From Mesostigma viride (lineage: Eukaryota; Streptophyta; Mesostigmatophyceae; Mesostigmatales; Mesostigmataceae): 48,114 nucleotides of DNA. This document shows positions 29,827 to 40,222 of the stretch, piece after piece. Position 1 is the stretch's first letter, and every line of letters starts with the position of its first letter. The DNA is taken from assembly GCA_009746045.1 (NCBI GenBank), contig RPFO01001134.1, forward strand, positions 1 through 48,114. The letters are read 5' to 3'. The notes under the pieces were generated by a model. The model did no database searches. It was not told where the DNA came from and was given only the letters and a program-made list of their open reading frames with translations. A program made the position numbers and the translations under genes.

Positions 29827-30569
29827 TTAGGCACGGATACCCGTAGCCATTCCCAAGGCAGCTAACCTGGCTGCTCTCATCCTCTCTCTTCCACCCGAGC
29901 CAACTACCACTGGCTCACCGCCCACCGTCCTGCCTTGGGGCCTTTTATGAATTCTGTTGATATGAGTCGTCCTTCCGCCTTGGCTTTTAAAGTCCCTCGT
30001 GCATCCAGGCTCGGTGCACGGAAACCGGGCAGGTCCGGTTCCGGTATCTGATGTCAAAGGTGGCGCTGGCTCTCTAGGCACCGCGGTCTCACCGAAGACA
30101 AACATGGGATCCGTTCCCATTTCCGCCGTCTCCTTCCTCCCACTCGCACCACCTCGGTATATCTTCAACCTTCTACCGACCCTGAGACCTGTTGCTCTAG
30201 CGGGAGCTGCCGGTGGCGCCACTACAACCGGCTCATCGGTGTTGTAGCAGCTGCCGTCGTCGCGCCGCCAGCCGCGGTTGCTGGTGTGGCGACGCTTACG
30301 CCACCTCCTAATGAGTTGTCGATTGGCATCATCGGGACGCGAACCGGTTGCGCGACGTTGGACAGGGCCGCCAACAGAATCGCGTCTCTGAACCCGCGAG
30401 CTTCCGCTACTTTCCCCTTGGCAGCGGGAGCTCTGTGTGGTCGCGAGTTGATTACGATCGTGTTCTTGACGGAATTGGAGGACCTAGAGGAGACTCTTGT
30501 GGACGTCGTAGTGGTAGGCGCGCGTTTTCGTCCTGAGCGTCGGCCGCGTTTCGTTTTCCTTGGTGGCAT
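29827..30569 (-). pseudogene. PLV basic protein with C2H2 zinc finger, probable frameshift
   Basis: Two frames appear to be one gene. The first (30569-30222) starts MPPRKTKRGRRSGRKR, a strongly basic DNA-binding or nuclear-localisation type N-terminus. The second frame is open from about 30262 to 29827 without its own upstream ATG, and reads through DEPVVVAPP to a C2H2 finger (C-x4-C-x12-H-x4-H in PCTEPGCTRDFKSQGGRTTH...). One indel near 30250-30260 would join them. It may be a virion DNA-packaging or regulatory protein. Alternatively, the second part is a separate gene with a GTG start, which is unlikely in a eukaryotic virus. Confidence 0.55.
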
Positions 30570-30590
30570 GTTTACTTATGCGAGAGATTT

Positions 30591-33500
30591 TTATGCGCTC
30601 GTCCACGTGATCGTCTTCGACACAGCCGTTGCGGCGGTCCCAGCTCGGGATTTGCAGAAGTTGTTGGATAGGGTGATAGGGGCAGAGTAGCCTGTTGGTG
30701 GGATCCGGTTTAAATGTAGCAGGATTTGGAACTTGCCATCATCTTCTGTGTACCCGGGGACGACGGACCAATAAGGCGCGAATATCAGGAATGGGAGCCC
30801 GGTTCCCACTGCTTTTGCCTTCATTCGATAAGGGTTAGAGAGGTCGAGGATGGTTGGTAAGGCACCCGTGAAATTGACGCGAAGGTACACGTGCTCCAAG
30901 GACGTTGGCAAAGTGAGCTCGCTTTGGTTGGCTGGGTCGTGGAATGACAGCGTGGCCGTGGGGGTACCGTGCCATAGCTGAGGGATGAAGTAGTCGTACA
31001 CAGGAGGCCGCAGACCGGGGATGGTGTGGGATATCCTCCGCGTCTCGTTGATGTCAGTGAACTGGGCGACGTCTAACCCATGAGTTGTGCCTATTAGCAC
31101 CAATGCGTTGTCATAATACCCACACACGCTCGTATCGAGGACAAGAGCACCGGGTCCAGAAAGGGTGGGACTGAGCACAGTGGCAAATGTGACCGTTGCA
31201 AGGTGAGTGAGCCCACCAACGACTGGTACAAACGTGTTTGCGAGGGTGGACGTGATGGTTACCGTGTTTGTCCCTGGGGTGAAGACATTTGTACCCCCTG
31301 CCCACTCCGCTCCAAAGACACATGTAACCTGCCCGGCAACATTGCTCACTTTTGTCGGGTCGAACCCCATGACAACGCTGAACTTCTTAATGGCTTGACG
31401 GGCTGGAAGTACTCCATAGAGTTGGACAGGGTACGTCACGAGTTGCGCCTCATAAGACGTTGTTGGGCACTTGACCACTGTGTGAATCATGCTTTCATCC
31501 GTCAATGTGAGCTCCTTGAACCATAGATTGGTAGCTCCAGGCACTGGCTTTGTTACGGAATACTTGCCGAAGATGGAACAGTTCTGCCCCGCGGTGCCCC
31601 GGTGTCGTAGTTGGATCACATCTCCTCCCTTTGTACAGGTCCCGGAGGGGTTATTCGTGAAGATGGAATCTAGCTCAACAGCCGTGAGATCGTCTTCGAT
31701 GTTCGCTATTTCAATGGCGTGGTATTCTCCTGACAGGTGCATAACTGGCCGTAGGGGCATTGGCACGTATGGATCAATGATATCTGTTGGCGTGGATGTG
31801 AAAATCCCGGCGCTGTTTGAGATTTTTGTCATCTGACTCATCCTAGTTGGGAGTGTCTTGGCTATATACCTCTCGACTATTCCGTCAGACCGTCGTCGAA
31901 ACGCAACCCAGTAACTCAACTGCTGCCTCCACGAGCTATTGAGTGTGTATCGCACTCTTGCCTTGAGGTTGTCATACAGGTCGAGAGCATAGTCGGAGTG
32001 GTGAAGGTTGACCCCAAGCATGGCCCAATGGGTCGTTTGAGCGTTTCTCCAATTTGAGTGTCCGTCCGTAACGGCCGGATGATACTTTCCAGATAAACTC
32101 ATCGTGTTCTCAGCAAATGACACAAAAGCGTCATTGCTTCCAAGATACATGCGAAAACACATGCAGAACGGACCGTCTATTAACTCGTTTGCAAAAACGA
32201 CACACTTTGATGGAGCCGGCGTGGCTGTTTTTATCAAATAAAAGCTCGTGGGGTCATTCGGTTCAAAGTAGTACTTCGATGACTCTGCCTGAGAAGTCGT
32301 GAAGATATTACGAGAAAGGACGTCTAAACTGCGAAGGGTGTCATGAGTCCCTTCTACTGTCGCGTTCTCCCCAGAGAGGTTGGGGTAGTCTCTTGGGCAT
32401 GTGAAGCTGTAATAAATGTCCGTATTAGCGCTTTCGTGGTCGGTTGGTGTGTACGTGAAATAGTTAATCCCTGACAAGGTTGCCTTGACACCCCCCTCTA
32501 TATGCAAGTTGAAACTGACTGGGTTTTCGAGGTTCATCCCCCACCCAACGACAGGGTCCGCCAGTGCTGTAATTGCTATCCTCATTGGATTCGCGTATGA
32601 TACAAACTTGCTCTTTGATCGTATCCCACTAGAGGTTGTAGAAAGTTTCGAGACACCTACCATGACCCCCGCCTTCCTAGTCGTAAACGAGGTAATGGTA
32701 GAGTCATCGAAGAGGTCTAGCTCGTAACTCAGCCATTTTCCCGTGTCGGTACTTGTCAAGTTGGTAACTAGAGCATCCTCACCACGCAGTCCTCCGTTCA
32801 CAGATAGCGTGAACCCGCCAATCGTCGGAGAGGCCTCCGTGAGTCGAACGTTGTTGATGTACCATCGCAAAGGGAGTTTTCTCAGGTAGGCGCTAGGGAC
32901 GCAATCTTTGATGCCTTGTACTATCGAAAGCCCTGGGATGCATTCATACGTCTGAAAAGGGTAGGTGACTACTAGCCAAGTGACAGCGTTCAATTCATCG
33001 ATCCTGCCAATTCTCCAGCTAGAGAGTTTTGCATAGGATCGGGTTATTGTGAAAGAACGCCCGGTTAGCGCGGCAGGGCGGTTGTGGTCTCTCATGGTGG
33101 AAAACGAGATTTGCTCGACTAGCAAAGGGCTACCCGAAAATCGCGTCCCGCCATATCCAAAATACAGGTCCTTGAAATACGGGTATCCGACATCTGGGTT
33201 AACCAAGTTGTTCCCCGCTGCATAAAATGAGGACTGGTAGTCTCTCGCGACAAAATCGCAAATTCCGCTTACTTCTCCGCTGTTGACGATATGGCAACTC
33301 AACACGCACGTCTTGGTCATTGATGACGCTAAAGGCATTGTCATGAGAAGCCGTCGTTCCATCTTCATAATGCATGACAAATGGCGCGTTTGGATTTGTC
33401 AGAGTAGTATAGCCGATACCCAAGTTGTCGAACAGAAAGTCTAGCTGTGTGCGGGTCGGTATTCGATGGCCTGGGTCTTGGAGCGTATCAGCGTCAAAAT

Positions 33501-33867
33501 GGAATGACATGACCCCATTGCTCGGTGTCTCGATGTCTATGAAGCTGCTTTTTACGTACATGTTTTCGAATATGGCTTGGTCTTTAAACCACGATTTCCC
33601 ATCCACTACCAGCTTAAAAAATGACTCGATAGGGTCCGCGGCCGTCTCCTCGTCGTAATCATCGCCTAAACGCAAACTTGTTGGCTCACTTGGGTAACAC
33701 ACCCGCACGCCATCAACAATCGTATGCAAGTCAAATGGATGAACCTGGGATAATTGCAACGCTACAATGTCCTGTTCAACGCTTGCGATTCGCGCGTCTG
33801 TTTCTTGGTCGACCGTCAAGCCGGTTGCGAGGTTTATGGGCCGGTTGAGAGTCGAAATCACTACCAT
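30591..33867 (-). pseudogene. Large PLV fibre/surface protein (~1090 codons), one frameshift
   Basis: The ATG at 33867 starts a frame with an N-terminal coiled-coil-like segment (ARIASVEQDIVALQL) typical of trimeric fibres. Near 33290 the coherent reading moves into the long frame that ends at 30591. The body is beta-rich with many Ser/Thr/Asn. A stretch near the C-terminus (KKFSVVMGFDPTKVSNVAG, later VVGGLTHLATVTF) resembles cohesin-like or Ig-like beta sandwiches. This is the largest gene of the structural arm and probably a host-recognition fibre. Only one frame change is seen in about 3.3 kb, so the loss of function is recent or an assembly error. Confidence 0.65.
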
Positions 33868-33891
33868 TTATTATCTGCCTAGAATATAAAC
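33868..33891. promoter_or_regulatory. Divergent promoter region between the two arms of the PLV
   Basis: Only 24 bp separate the start codons of the minus-strand fibre gene and the plus-strand coiled-coil gene. The gap is AT-rich and contains AATATAAAC. All viral genes to the left are minus and all to the right are plus, so transcription diverges here. Confidence 0.5.
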
Positions 33892-34419
33892 ATGGCCTCT
33901 GAGGCTTCAGAGACCCCAACGAGCTACCAAGACGAAACCTTCGCCGAGACGCGGGAAGAGCAGGTTGACCTGGTCAAGACAATTCGAAAGGGACAACCGC
34001 TGAATGATGAACAGAAAAAAGCCCTTCGCGACAAAATGAGAGTTTACCAGCAACGCGCAAAAGCCGAGAGGGAGAAGAGACGAAACGAGGAAAAGGAGGC
34101 AGAGATAACGAAACGTAAGGTCCTTGCAAAGGAATTGGAGATTCAGCGGCAAAGGCTAGTCGAACTGGAGCTGCAAGAAGCCCGTAACAAATCGCGCATT
34201 GAACGCCTTCTCGCTGAAGATTCTGTCGCCTCAACCCCCGCCGACACGCCAAAACCAAGACGGGGTCGAAAGCCCAAGGAGACAGAGCCGGACTCTCCGC
34301 CATCCCCGATCAAGACCCGACAGCTCCCACCTCCACCACCGCCACCTGTCGCGATGACGCCATACGAGATGCGCATGGCCGCCATCCGCGCGTCTCTCCT
34401 TGCTAGTCTGGACGATTAA
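33892..34419 (+). CDS. PLV coiled-coil protein with Pro-rich and basic hook segment
   Basis: 175 residues. The central 90 form a highly charged helix (KALRDKMRVYQQRAKAEREK and onward), then PKPRRGRKPKE resembling an AT-hook, a PPPPPPP run, and a C-terminal MTPYEMRMAAIRASLL. It directly precedes the ATPase. A similar SPYEMRLKAV word occurs at the far right of the window (48083-48112). Function unknown; a scaffold or DNA-binding role is possible. Confidence 0.6.
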   Translation: MASEASETPTSYQDETFAETREEQVDLVKTIRKGQPLNDEQKKALRDKMRVYQQRAKAEREKRRNEEKEAEITKRKVLAKELEIQRQRLVELELQEARNKSRIERLLAEDSVASTPADTPKPRRGRKPKETEPDSPPSPIKTRQLPPPPPPPVAMTPYEMRMAAIRASLLASLDD

Positions 34420-34431
34420 AATGTCTTCAGA

Positions 34432-35310
34432 ATGATAATGGCTATCATCGAAGAGCGACGAATTCATTCACTCGAGAACAAAGACATCAAGCAACGATAC
34501 GCCCCACAGCGTCCTGCTCCACCGAATATGCCGAGTCTTCATTTCATCGCAAACTTCTGCGGAGCTCGACGGTCTGGGAAAACTACATCGGCAGTCAACA
34601 TGGCGAAGGCTTACTTTGCTAACAACTCATTCGACAAGCTGTACCTCATTTCAGGGAGTGCCCACACGGAGCCAAAATACAAGGAGCTCCCGGAACCAGC
34701 TATGACGATGGAAGTCTACTCTAACCTGGCATTCGATGGGATGATAGATCATATCAAGTCTGACCTCCACGAATACGAGAGGTACAAGGACGATCTCAAG
34801 GTCTGGGAAACGTTCAAACGCGAATACGTGGATGGGAATAAAAACGCAGAACTCATGGACCTCTCCATGTACCTACGCCTTGATGCAATGAACTGGGATA
34901 AACCTGCGACAAGGTTCGAGCACGGTCCTCCTTCGTCGCTCATTCTGATAGACGACATGCAAGGCAGTGCCCTCTATCAGAGCTCTAGCAAAAACGCTGT
35001 TGCGGCTTTCGCGTTCAAACACAGACACTTCCTCACGAGCATGATTTTCCTGACACAGGCGTACACGAGCGGTGGCGTACCACGAGCAGTGCGAGCGAAT
35101 ATATCGTTTCTTGCGCTGTTCAGAACGAAGGACCATCGAGCCGCGCGACAGATCGCGGAAGAGAGCGCGGGGCTGTGGCGCCGGACGAGTTTCTCGCGCT
35201 ATGGGACCACGCCGTCAAGGACGATCCTCACGACTTCTTTGCTGTCGACTTCGACCAGCGCGACCCGAAAAAAATGTTTCGTCGAAACTTCAATACATTT
35301 CTCTCGATAA
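34432..35310 (+). pseudogene. PLV genome-packaging ATPase (FtsK/HerA, A32-like), C-terminal frameshift
   Basis: Walker A at about 44-52 (GARRSGKTT), Walker B SLILIDDM at about 169-176, and a sensor-like IFLTQAY near 205-211 identify the packaging ATPase that pumps viral DNA into the capsid. After residue ~246 (AARQIAEESAG) the family C-terminus continues in a different frame (VAPDEFLALWDHAVKDDP onward), stopping at 35309-35311 region. An indel in the run near 35168-35172 explains this. The catalytic core is intact, but the last ~50 residues would be wrong. It follows the coiled-coil gene by 12 bp. Confidence 0.8.
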
Positions 35311-35327
35311 AATAATTTTCTCTGAAC

Positions 35328-35337
35328 ATGATATACT
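35328..35337 (+). promoter_or_regulatory. ATATACT word before the AT-hook gene
   Basis: GATATACT stands immediately before the ATG at 35338. TAATATACTATC stands in the same place before the primase gene at 37118. It is a possible viral promoter or initiator element. Confidence 0.35.
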
Positions 35338-35832
35338 ATGGATATTCCGTCCACCAAACGATACGCAGGCGCCGAGAAGGAGTACGTGTTGGACACCCAA
35401 GCACTCCTCCGATATTGTTCGGGTTCTCGACTGGGGCAGAAAACTCTAGAACGTGTCGTCAGGATCCTTCAAGAAGCAGGCCACCACGACACGATTCCGT
35501 CCACCTGTCACGACATGAGCCCCGAAATCCGATTGGCCATCCTCGCCTTGGTGGGCGATCGCAGGCGTCCACGTGGGCGCTCACCCTCCAAAACGGAAAA
35601 ACGACACGAACCGAAACGGCCTCGAGGGCGCCCAAGGATCCACCCCGTAGGGTATAAAAAGCCTCGAGCCAAAAAATTGTCTCATGTTCAGTCATCAGAT
35701 GACGGTGACCGTAGAGGAGCGTCGCGAGCAATGGCGACGGGCCCAGGCGAAGAGGCGAGCAATCGCCCGCGACCAGACGAACTGCATCTCGGCGAAAAGC
35801 AAGGTCAAGAAGGGCGTCTGGAATCCCAGTGA
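35338..35832 (+). CDS. PLV small DNA-binding-like protein with AT-hook
   Basis: The first ~115 of 164 codons look coding: MDIPSTKRYAGAEKEYVLD, a helical LGQKTLERVVRILQEAG block, then an AT-hook core (PKRPRGRPRIHPVG) in a Lys/Arg-rich tail. The last 50 codons overlap the N-terminus of the recombinase in another frame and may be a read-on beyond the true end caused by an indel. Possibly an accessory DNA-binding protein or transcription factor. Confidence 0.5.
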   Translation: MDIPSTKRYAGAEKEYVLDTQALLRYCSGSRLGQKTLERVVRILQEAGHHDTIPSTCHDMSPEIRLAILALVGDRRRPRGRSPSKTEKRHEPKRPRGRPRIHPVGYKKPRAKKLSHVQSSDDGDRRGASRAMATGPGEEASNRPRPDELHLGEKQGQEGRLESQ

Positions 35833-36946
35833 CCGATGGATCGCAAATAACCCCGAGTGCGCGGAAAAAATCGGCTTGCAGGCGACCTCTCAACCCTCGC
35901 CGGAGCCACCGCACCATGAGGAAACGCCTGCGCGAGCTGGAGGAGGGCGGTACTGGACCTTCGACGAGGCCGTCGCCGCAGCGGAAGCGCGACCAGAGCA
36001 GCACGAGCGTGGCAGGCCATCGAAGGAGCGCGGGGCGACTCGCAAGACCGCTTTGGGATACATTGGCAGGATGCGGGTCCTGCTCGACAAACTGGGGTGC
36101 TCGCAGTACGAGTCCGTTGATTGCCTTGCCGACACAGCTCGTGTTCTTCGCGTGGTGCACGAGACATCAGAACCCAAGCGCAAGACCCAGCACTCGAAGG
36201 ACGACGCCTGGAGGGAGAATGAGAAGCAGCTCCTCGGGGTCATCAACGGCGTGAACCGAATGATGCCGCCCGAGAAGAGGCTCCCGAGTCACGTTACGGA
36301 CGCGTACACTGCTCGTGTCAGAGAGCTGAAGGTTGGTGACCTGGACAGACGGTTCGACCGTGCCGAGAACAAGCCGCTGAGGTACACGTACGAACAGCTC
36401 CAGAAGATCGCCAAAGCAGAGTACGAAGCCGATCCCACGTCCGACGCCGCGCTCATGGGCTTGATCTATCTCTCGGGTGAAGATCTACCACCGACGCGTT
36501 ACAATCACGACCAGATGCGCATCGTCGACTCGGTCGCTGAGCTAGGACCGCACGAGAACGGCTACATCCCGAGCGAGAGGAGATTCTACATCCAGAATTT
36601 CAAAACGCAGCACAGCATGCCAGTTTATGACGTCGTCATCCCGAAGAAGTACGGAAAGCTCATCAAAGCGTTGGATGCCCGTGCTAAGGCTGGACAGAAA
36701 TTCCTTTTCGAATCAGAGCCTGGCATTCCGATCAAACACGAGCTCTACAGCGCCCGTTACAACCGGATTTACGGAGGCATCGATGCCACGCGACAAGCAT
36801 ACATCACTCGTTTCCTGAAGGGCGCTTCATTTAAGAAACGTAAATGGGCTGGCGACATGATGGGCCATGACGTACTGACAGGAGCCGTTTACGAGAGGCA
36901 GGGTGGCGAGACTGGCGGACGTCGGCTGAGGCCGAGGAAAAAGTAG
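35684..36946 (+). CDS. PLV tyrosine recombinase (integrase)
   Basis: 420 intact codons. The C-terminal catalytic domain has R272 in DLPPTRY, a Lys in the beta-hairpin (K307 in FYIQNFKTQ), R370 in IDATRQAYITRF, H395 in MMGHD and the nucleophile Y403 in GAVYER. These are the R-K-R-H-Y set of tyrosine recombinases. Residues 110-220 are the SAM-like core-binding region; the basic N-terminus may bind DNA. Enzymes of this family integrate viral DNA at specific sites, often tRNA genes, which matters given the tRNA-like halves at 23.8-24.1 kb. All catalytic residues are present, so the enzyme may still be active. Confidence 0.82.
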   Translation: MFSHQMTVTVEERREQWRRAQAKRRAIARDQTNCISAKSKVKKGVWNPSDRWIANNPECAEKIGLQATSQPSPEPPHHEETPARAGGGRYWTFDEAVAAAEARPEQHERGRPSKERGATRKTALGYIGRMRVLLDKLGCSQYESVDCLADTARVLRVVHETSEPKRKTQHSKDDAWRENEKQLLGVINGVNRMMPPEKRLPSHVTDAYTARVRELKVGDLDRRFDRAENKPLRYTYEQLQKIAKAEYEADPTSDAALMGLIYLSGEDLPPTRYNHDQMRIVDSVAELGPHENGYIPSERRFYIQNFKTQHSMPVYDVVIPKKYGKLIKALDARAKAGQKFLFESEPGIPIKHELYSARYNRIYGGIDATRQAYITRFLKGASFKKRKWAGDMMGHDVLTGAVYERQGGETGGRRLRPRKK

Positions 36947-37117
36947 ATAGTTTCCCGTGGGAAATTTTCATGAATGTCGAAAAGGGTATTCTAAACTGCA
37001 TGCATTATACAGGGAATATAAAAGTTCCATGGGAACATTTTTCTCGAGGGTCGAGGTTCGAGGGTTTGGCATTTTATAATCTGAATTTTTTTTTTTCTAA
37101 ACAAGTAATATACTATC
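36947..37117. promoter_or_regulatory. Intergenic region with two short palindromes and TATA-like boxes
   Basis: TTTCCC-GT-GGGAAA at 36951-36964 directly follows the recombinase stop and could act as a 3' hairpin. GTTCC-ATG-GGAAC at 37024-37036 follows a TATAAAA at 37018-37024. TAATATACTATC precedes the ATG at 37118. Confidence 0.4.
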
Positions 37118-39554
37118 ATGTCGTCTGAACCGAGTCGTGTCGTCACAGTCGAACCTTCTAGAAAGCACCGTGGGAGTATAAAGGACGTTGACATTCCGTG
37201 GCTGGCTCTACTCCACCACCACCCGAGGCCACCCATGAGACATGAACAAGGTCGTCACGCAATGGCGCTACAAGAAGGCTCCCACAAAAGAGGCTGGGGT
37301 GTCTCTCGGCCATCGCTTCATTTGCGCGCGTGGCATCAACACGAAGGACGCCAACGAGTACGCGCATTATGGCAACCTCGCAGACTTTTCGCGGATCTAT
37401 GCGGAGTGTGCTGCTCATCCCGTTCGCCGCACGCTCGACGAAGTCATACAACCCGACGACCCGTCGTGGGCGTACGTCGACATTGACGACAAGGTCGACC
37501 CAGATGACGAGCGTCTGGCGAACATCGATTACCCGGGACACTTTCGCCGTGTTCACGACGAGTACTGCCGCGTCGTCCTGAACATCGCAACCAAGGACTT
37601 TCGCTACGAGGTCAGCACGGCGTCTCGCATGAAGAAGGATTTGTTCAAGTCGTCTTTCCACATCGTCGTGCGCGGTCTCGTTCTTGCCGACCTGGACGCG
37701 AGAGTGTTTTGGTACAGCGGCCTCACCGATTTCATCAAGCGCGCGTCTTTCGACCTGTCATCTCCCGTTCACGAGGACGCGCACGAGCTGCTGAAGTTCA
37801 AAGTGAACGGTCAAGAGCAATTCGACGAGATCTGCCGCCACCCAGCTGACTATTTCGGTGAAATGGACACGGTGATCGACGAAGCAGTCTACAGGAGAGA
37901 CAGTCTTTTCCGATGCGTCGGGATGCACAAATTCGGGGACACTGACCCTCTGGGAATTCTGCGCACATGTGAAGGCTCGTCTAGTGACTTCCTCGACCAT
38001 CTCATCAACATCTACTCGCCGGACGACGTCTCGGGCGGGGTATTGGTGAGTGCGCCCCCGGACTGGGCGGCATCGTTGAAGAGGAGAGGGGTTCGCGGAC
38101 GTCGCGAGTGCACGGTGAAGGCGGCGGGCAAGGACATTGACGTTTCTGCATCTCTCGCGGCGATGGAGAAGGTGGCTCCGGAGTGTGACTATCTCGAGTG
38201 CGGCTACATTGAGTTGTCTCCAGACGTCAAGCTCGTGAGGGTGAAGTACCAGCAATGCGACGATCACATCTGCCTCATATGCAACAAGGTGCACGAGAAG
38301 AACGGCCCATTCACGCTCCAATACCCGTCAGGACAAGTTTTTTATGACTGCTACAGGAAATCGCCAGACGCTCGCAAGATCGAGATCGCACCTCCCGTGA
38401 TGCAGCAACCGGGATCTGACCAAGTGCCGTTCACTCACACGTATCGTCCGAAAAATCAAGCCTTCAGCTGGGATGCGCTATTTGACCGCACAAGAGCACC
38501 TTCCTCGTCCAGTCCAACTGCGGGACAGGTAAATCTGAGAGGATTCGTGAACTCGTCAACGAGGCGGTGAGGAGGGATCCAGGTATTCGCGTGTGCTGCA
38601 TGGTGGCTAACATCAGCCTGTCCAAGGAGGAGGATCGCAACTACAAGTCTCTGGGCGAGTGTGGGAGGACGATTGCGTGGGAGGACAACGCGTTCCATCT
38701 CTTGTCCAGTGACCCGAATTTCCGTCACTACCTGAGCGGTCCGAAGGGTATGATGTCTGATGACAGAGGGTGCTGGTCGTTCTTAACAGCATCTTGCGCG
38801 TCACAGACCAACCGTTCGATCTCCTCATCCTAGACGAAATATATAACACCCTCACCGCGATTTCGCAGCGCCACGTGGATAACAAGCGCGAGGTGTTGAG
38901 GAAGTTCATCAGGCTCATTGAGACGTCCAAGGTCGTGATTGCATTAGACGCTACCGTTACTCGAAAGGTATACGAGTTCATAGCGGCCTATCGCGCGGCG
39001 GATACTATGGAGGTGGATTGCAACACCTTCAGGCGCCCTACCAACAGGAATCTGCGATGGGTGGACGTGACATCAGAAAAGAACTGGCGAAAGGTCTGCG
39101 TGGACAGGTTTGTTACTGAGTGTCAGAGGAGGATAGAGGCGGGGGAGAGGATCTTCTGCCCAATGTCTGGAAAAAAAGAGGCCGCCATGGCGTACGAGGT
39201 ATTAAAAAAAATCACGGAGCAGAAAAAGAATGGTCGCCTTTACACTAGCCTGACAAGCAAAGAGGATCTGGAGGTTGGTGCGAATGTTGCGTGGGCTGAC
39301 CTTGACTTTCTGATTTTCAGCCCAACGATCACGGTTGGAGTCTCCTACACCGAGCACACATTCGACAGCATGGTGGGGATGTTCATCAACGGGGATAACT
39401 ACGCGAGCTACACGACAACCCTCCAGCAAATTTTTAGGGTTCGCCATCTAGTCAAGGGAGAGATGGTAATCTTCTACCGAGATGATACTTCGCTCATTAA
39501 CCGCCCCCCAACGGACTACGGCACGATCGTCGAGAACATGATCGCGGGGGACAC
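37118..39554 (+). pseudogene. PLV primase-helicase, left part (archaeo-eukaryotic primase plus helicase), frameshifted and split by retrotransposon B
   Basis: The likely start is ATG 37118; a shift near 37235 enters the main primase frame (to 38570). It shows the archaeo-eukaryotic primase motifs: WAYVDIDDK (DhD), KSSFHIVV (SxH) and YRRDSLFRCVGMHK, then a zinc-binding segment (HICLICNKVH, later Cys). Near 38485 the frame changes and the helicase Walker A, SNCGTGKSE, follows. Near 38765 it changes again and continues with Walker B LLILDEI, FLIFSPTITVGVSY and the arginine-finger-type LQQIFRVR. The helicase resembles the herpes-type origin-binding superfamily (Pfam Herpes_ori_bp), by motif pattern only. 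At 39554 the gene is cut by retrotransposon B; it resumes at 47727 in the same frame once the duplicated GACAC is counted once. Confidence 0.75.
39550..39554. repeat. Target-site duplication GACAC (left)
   Basis: Five bases of the viral helicase gene, repeated at 47727-47731 after the 3' LTR. Confidence 0.8.
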
Positions 39555-40198
39555 AGTTAGCATATTGGTGATGCAATATGCTAAGCATATCATACTTGAA
39601 GTGGCCTTTCCAACGCCGTGCTAAACGCCTCATTTGGACAAGGAACTTGAGAGTTATCAAGTCCCGAAGTAATGCCGCCGGACGCTACAGCAGTACCAGG
39701 ACTAAGGACACGTGAGGGACAGGGCACGTGGCAGTGTTGGGTGAACCATCACACGTTACGTGTCACAGGACCGACTGTCACTAGGAGGTACTGTGGTCAA
39801 TATTGGTTGATGGTACCAAGAATGTCACAGGACTTCAGGACTGGCAGTCCTGCAGGCCTGGGATGGACGGGTACTTGTCATGACGGATAAATCCAGAGCG
39901 TTACTGTCATTCATGGAAGGACAGACGTCCTGGATTGATGCAACCAAGGAAATTGACAGTGGCGGACCTGCCAAGGCGTGCAAGGCCTGGCAGCAATGGT
40001 GAGACCTAGAAAGGCTCGGACACAGCAGTGGCCAAGCGTCTTTTCCCAACACCGTCCGTGGGTGCTGCCGCCTCAGGCTAGTGACCACAGGGTAGTGAGG
40101 CAACTGTGGTAAAGGTTAAAAGCCGCTGGTTGAAACCATGGCTCCATTCATCACATCTTGGGAAGACCAGAAACTCACTGTTCCGCGTTCATCTAAAT
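39555..40198 (+). repeat. 5' LTR of retrotransposon B (644 bp)
   Basis: Begins AGTTAGCATATT and ends CATCTAAAT, not the usual TG/CA. Starts with an 11-bp-stem hairpin at 39557-39584 (TTAGCATATTG / CAATATGCTAA). Confidence 0.88.
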
Positions 40199-40209
40199 CG
40201 TATTACAGT
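40199..40209 (+). promoter_or_regulatory. Primer-binding-site candidate of retrotransposon B
   Basis: CGTATTACAGT starts exactly at the first internal base. It is complementary over 11 nt to 46761-46771 in the 3' untranslated region. Only 24 bp separate the LTR from the first ORF, so any primer site must be here. Confidence 0.5.
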
Positions 40210-40222
40210 CTGGTCGACGGAT

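Noticed and set aside
30086-30690. Plus-strand open frames across the zinc-finger region (29999-30247, 30286-30690)
   Set aside because: Antisense to better-supported minus-strand viral frames with a clear C2H2 finger and basic N-terminus.
39672-40103. Open frames of 72 and 92 codons repeated at 47200-47631
   Set aside because: They lie inside the two LTRs of element B and are identical for that reason.
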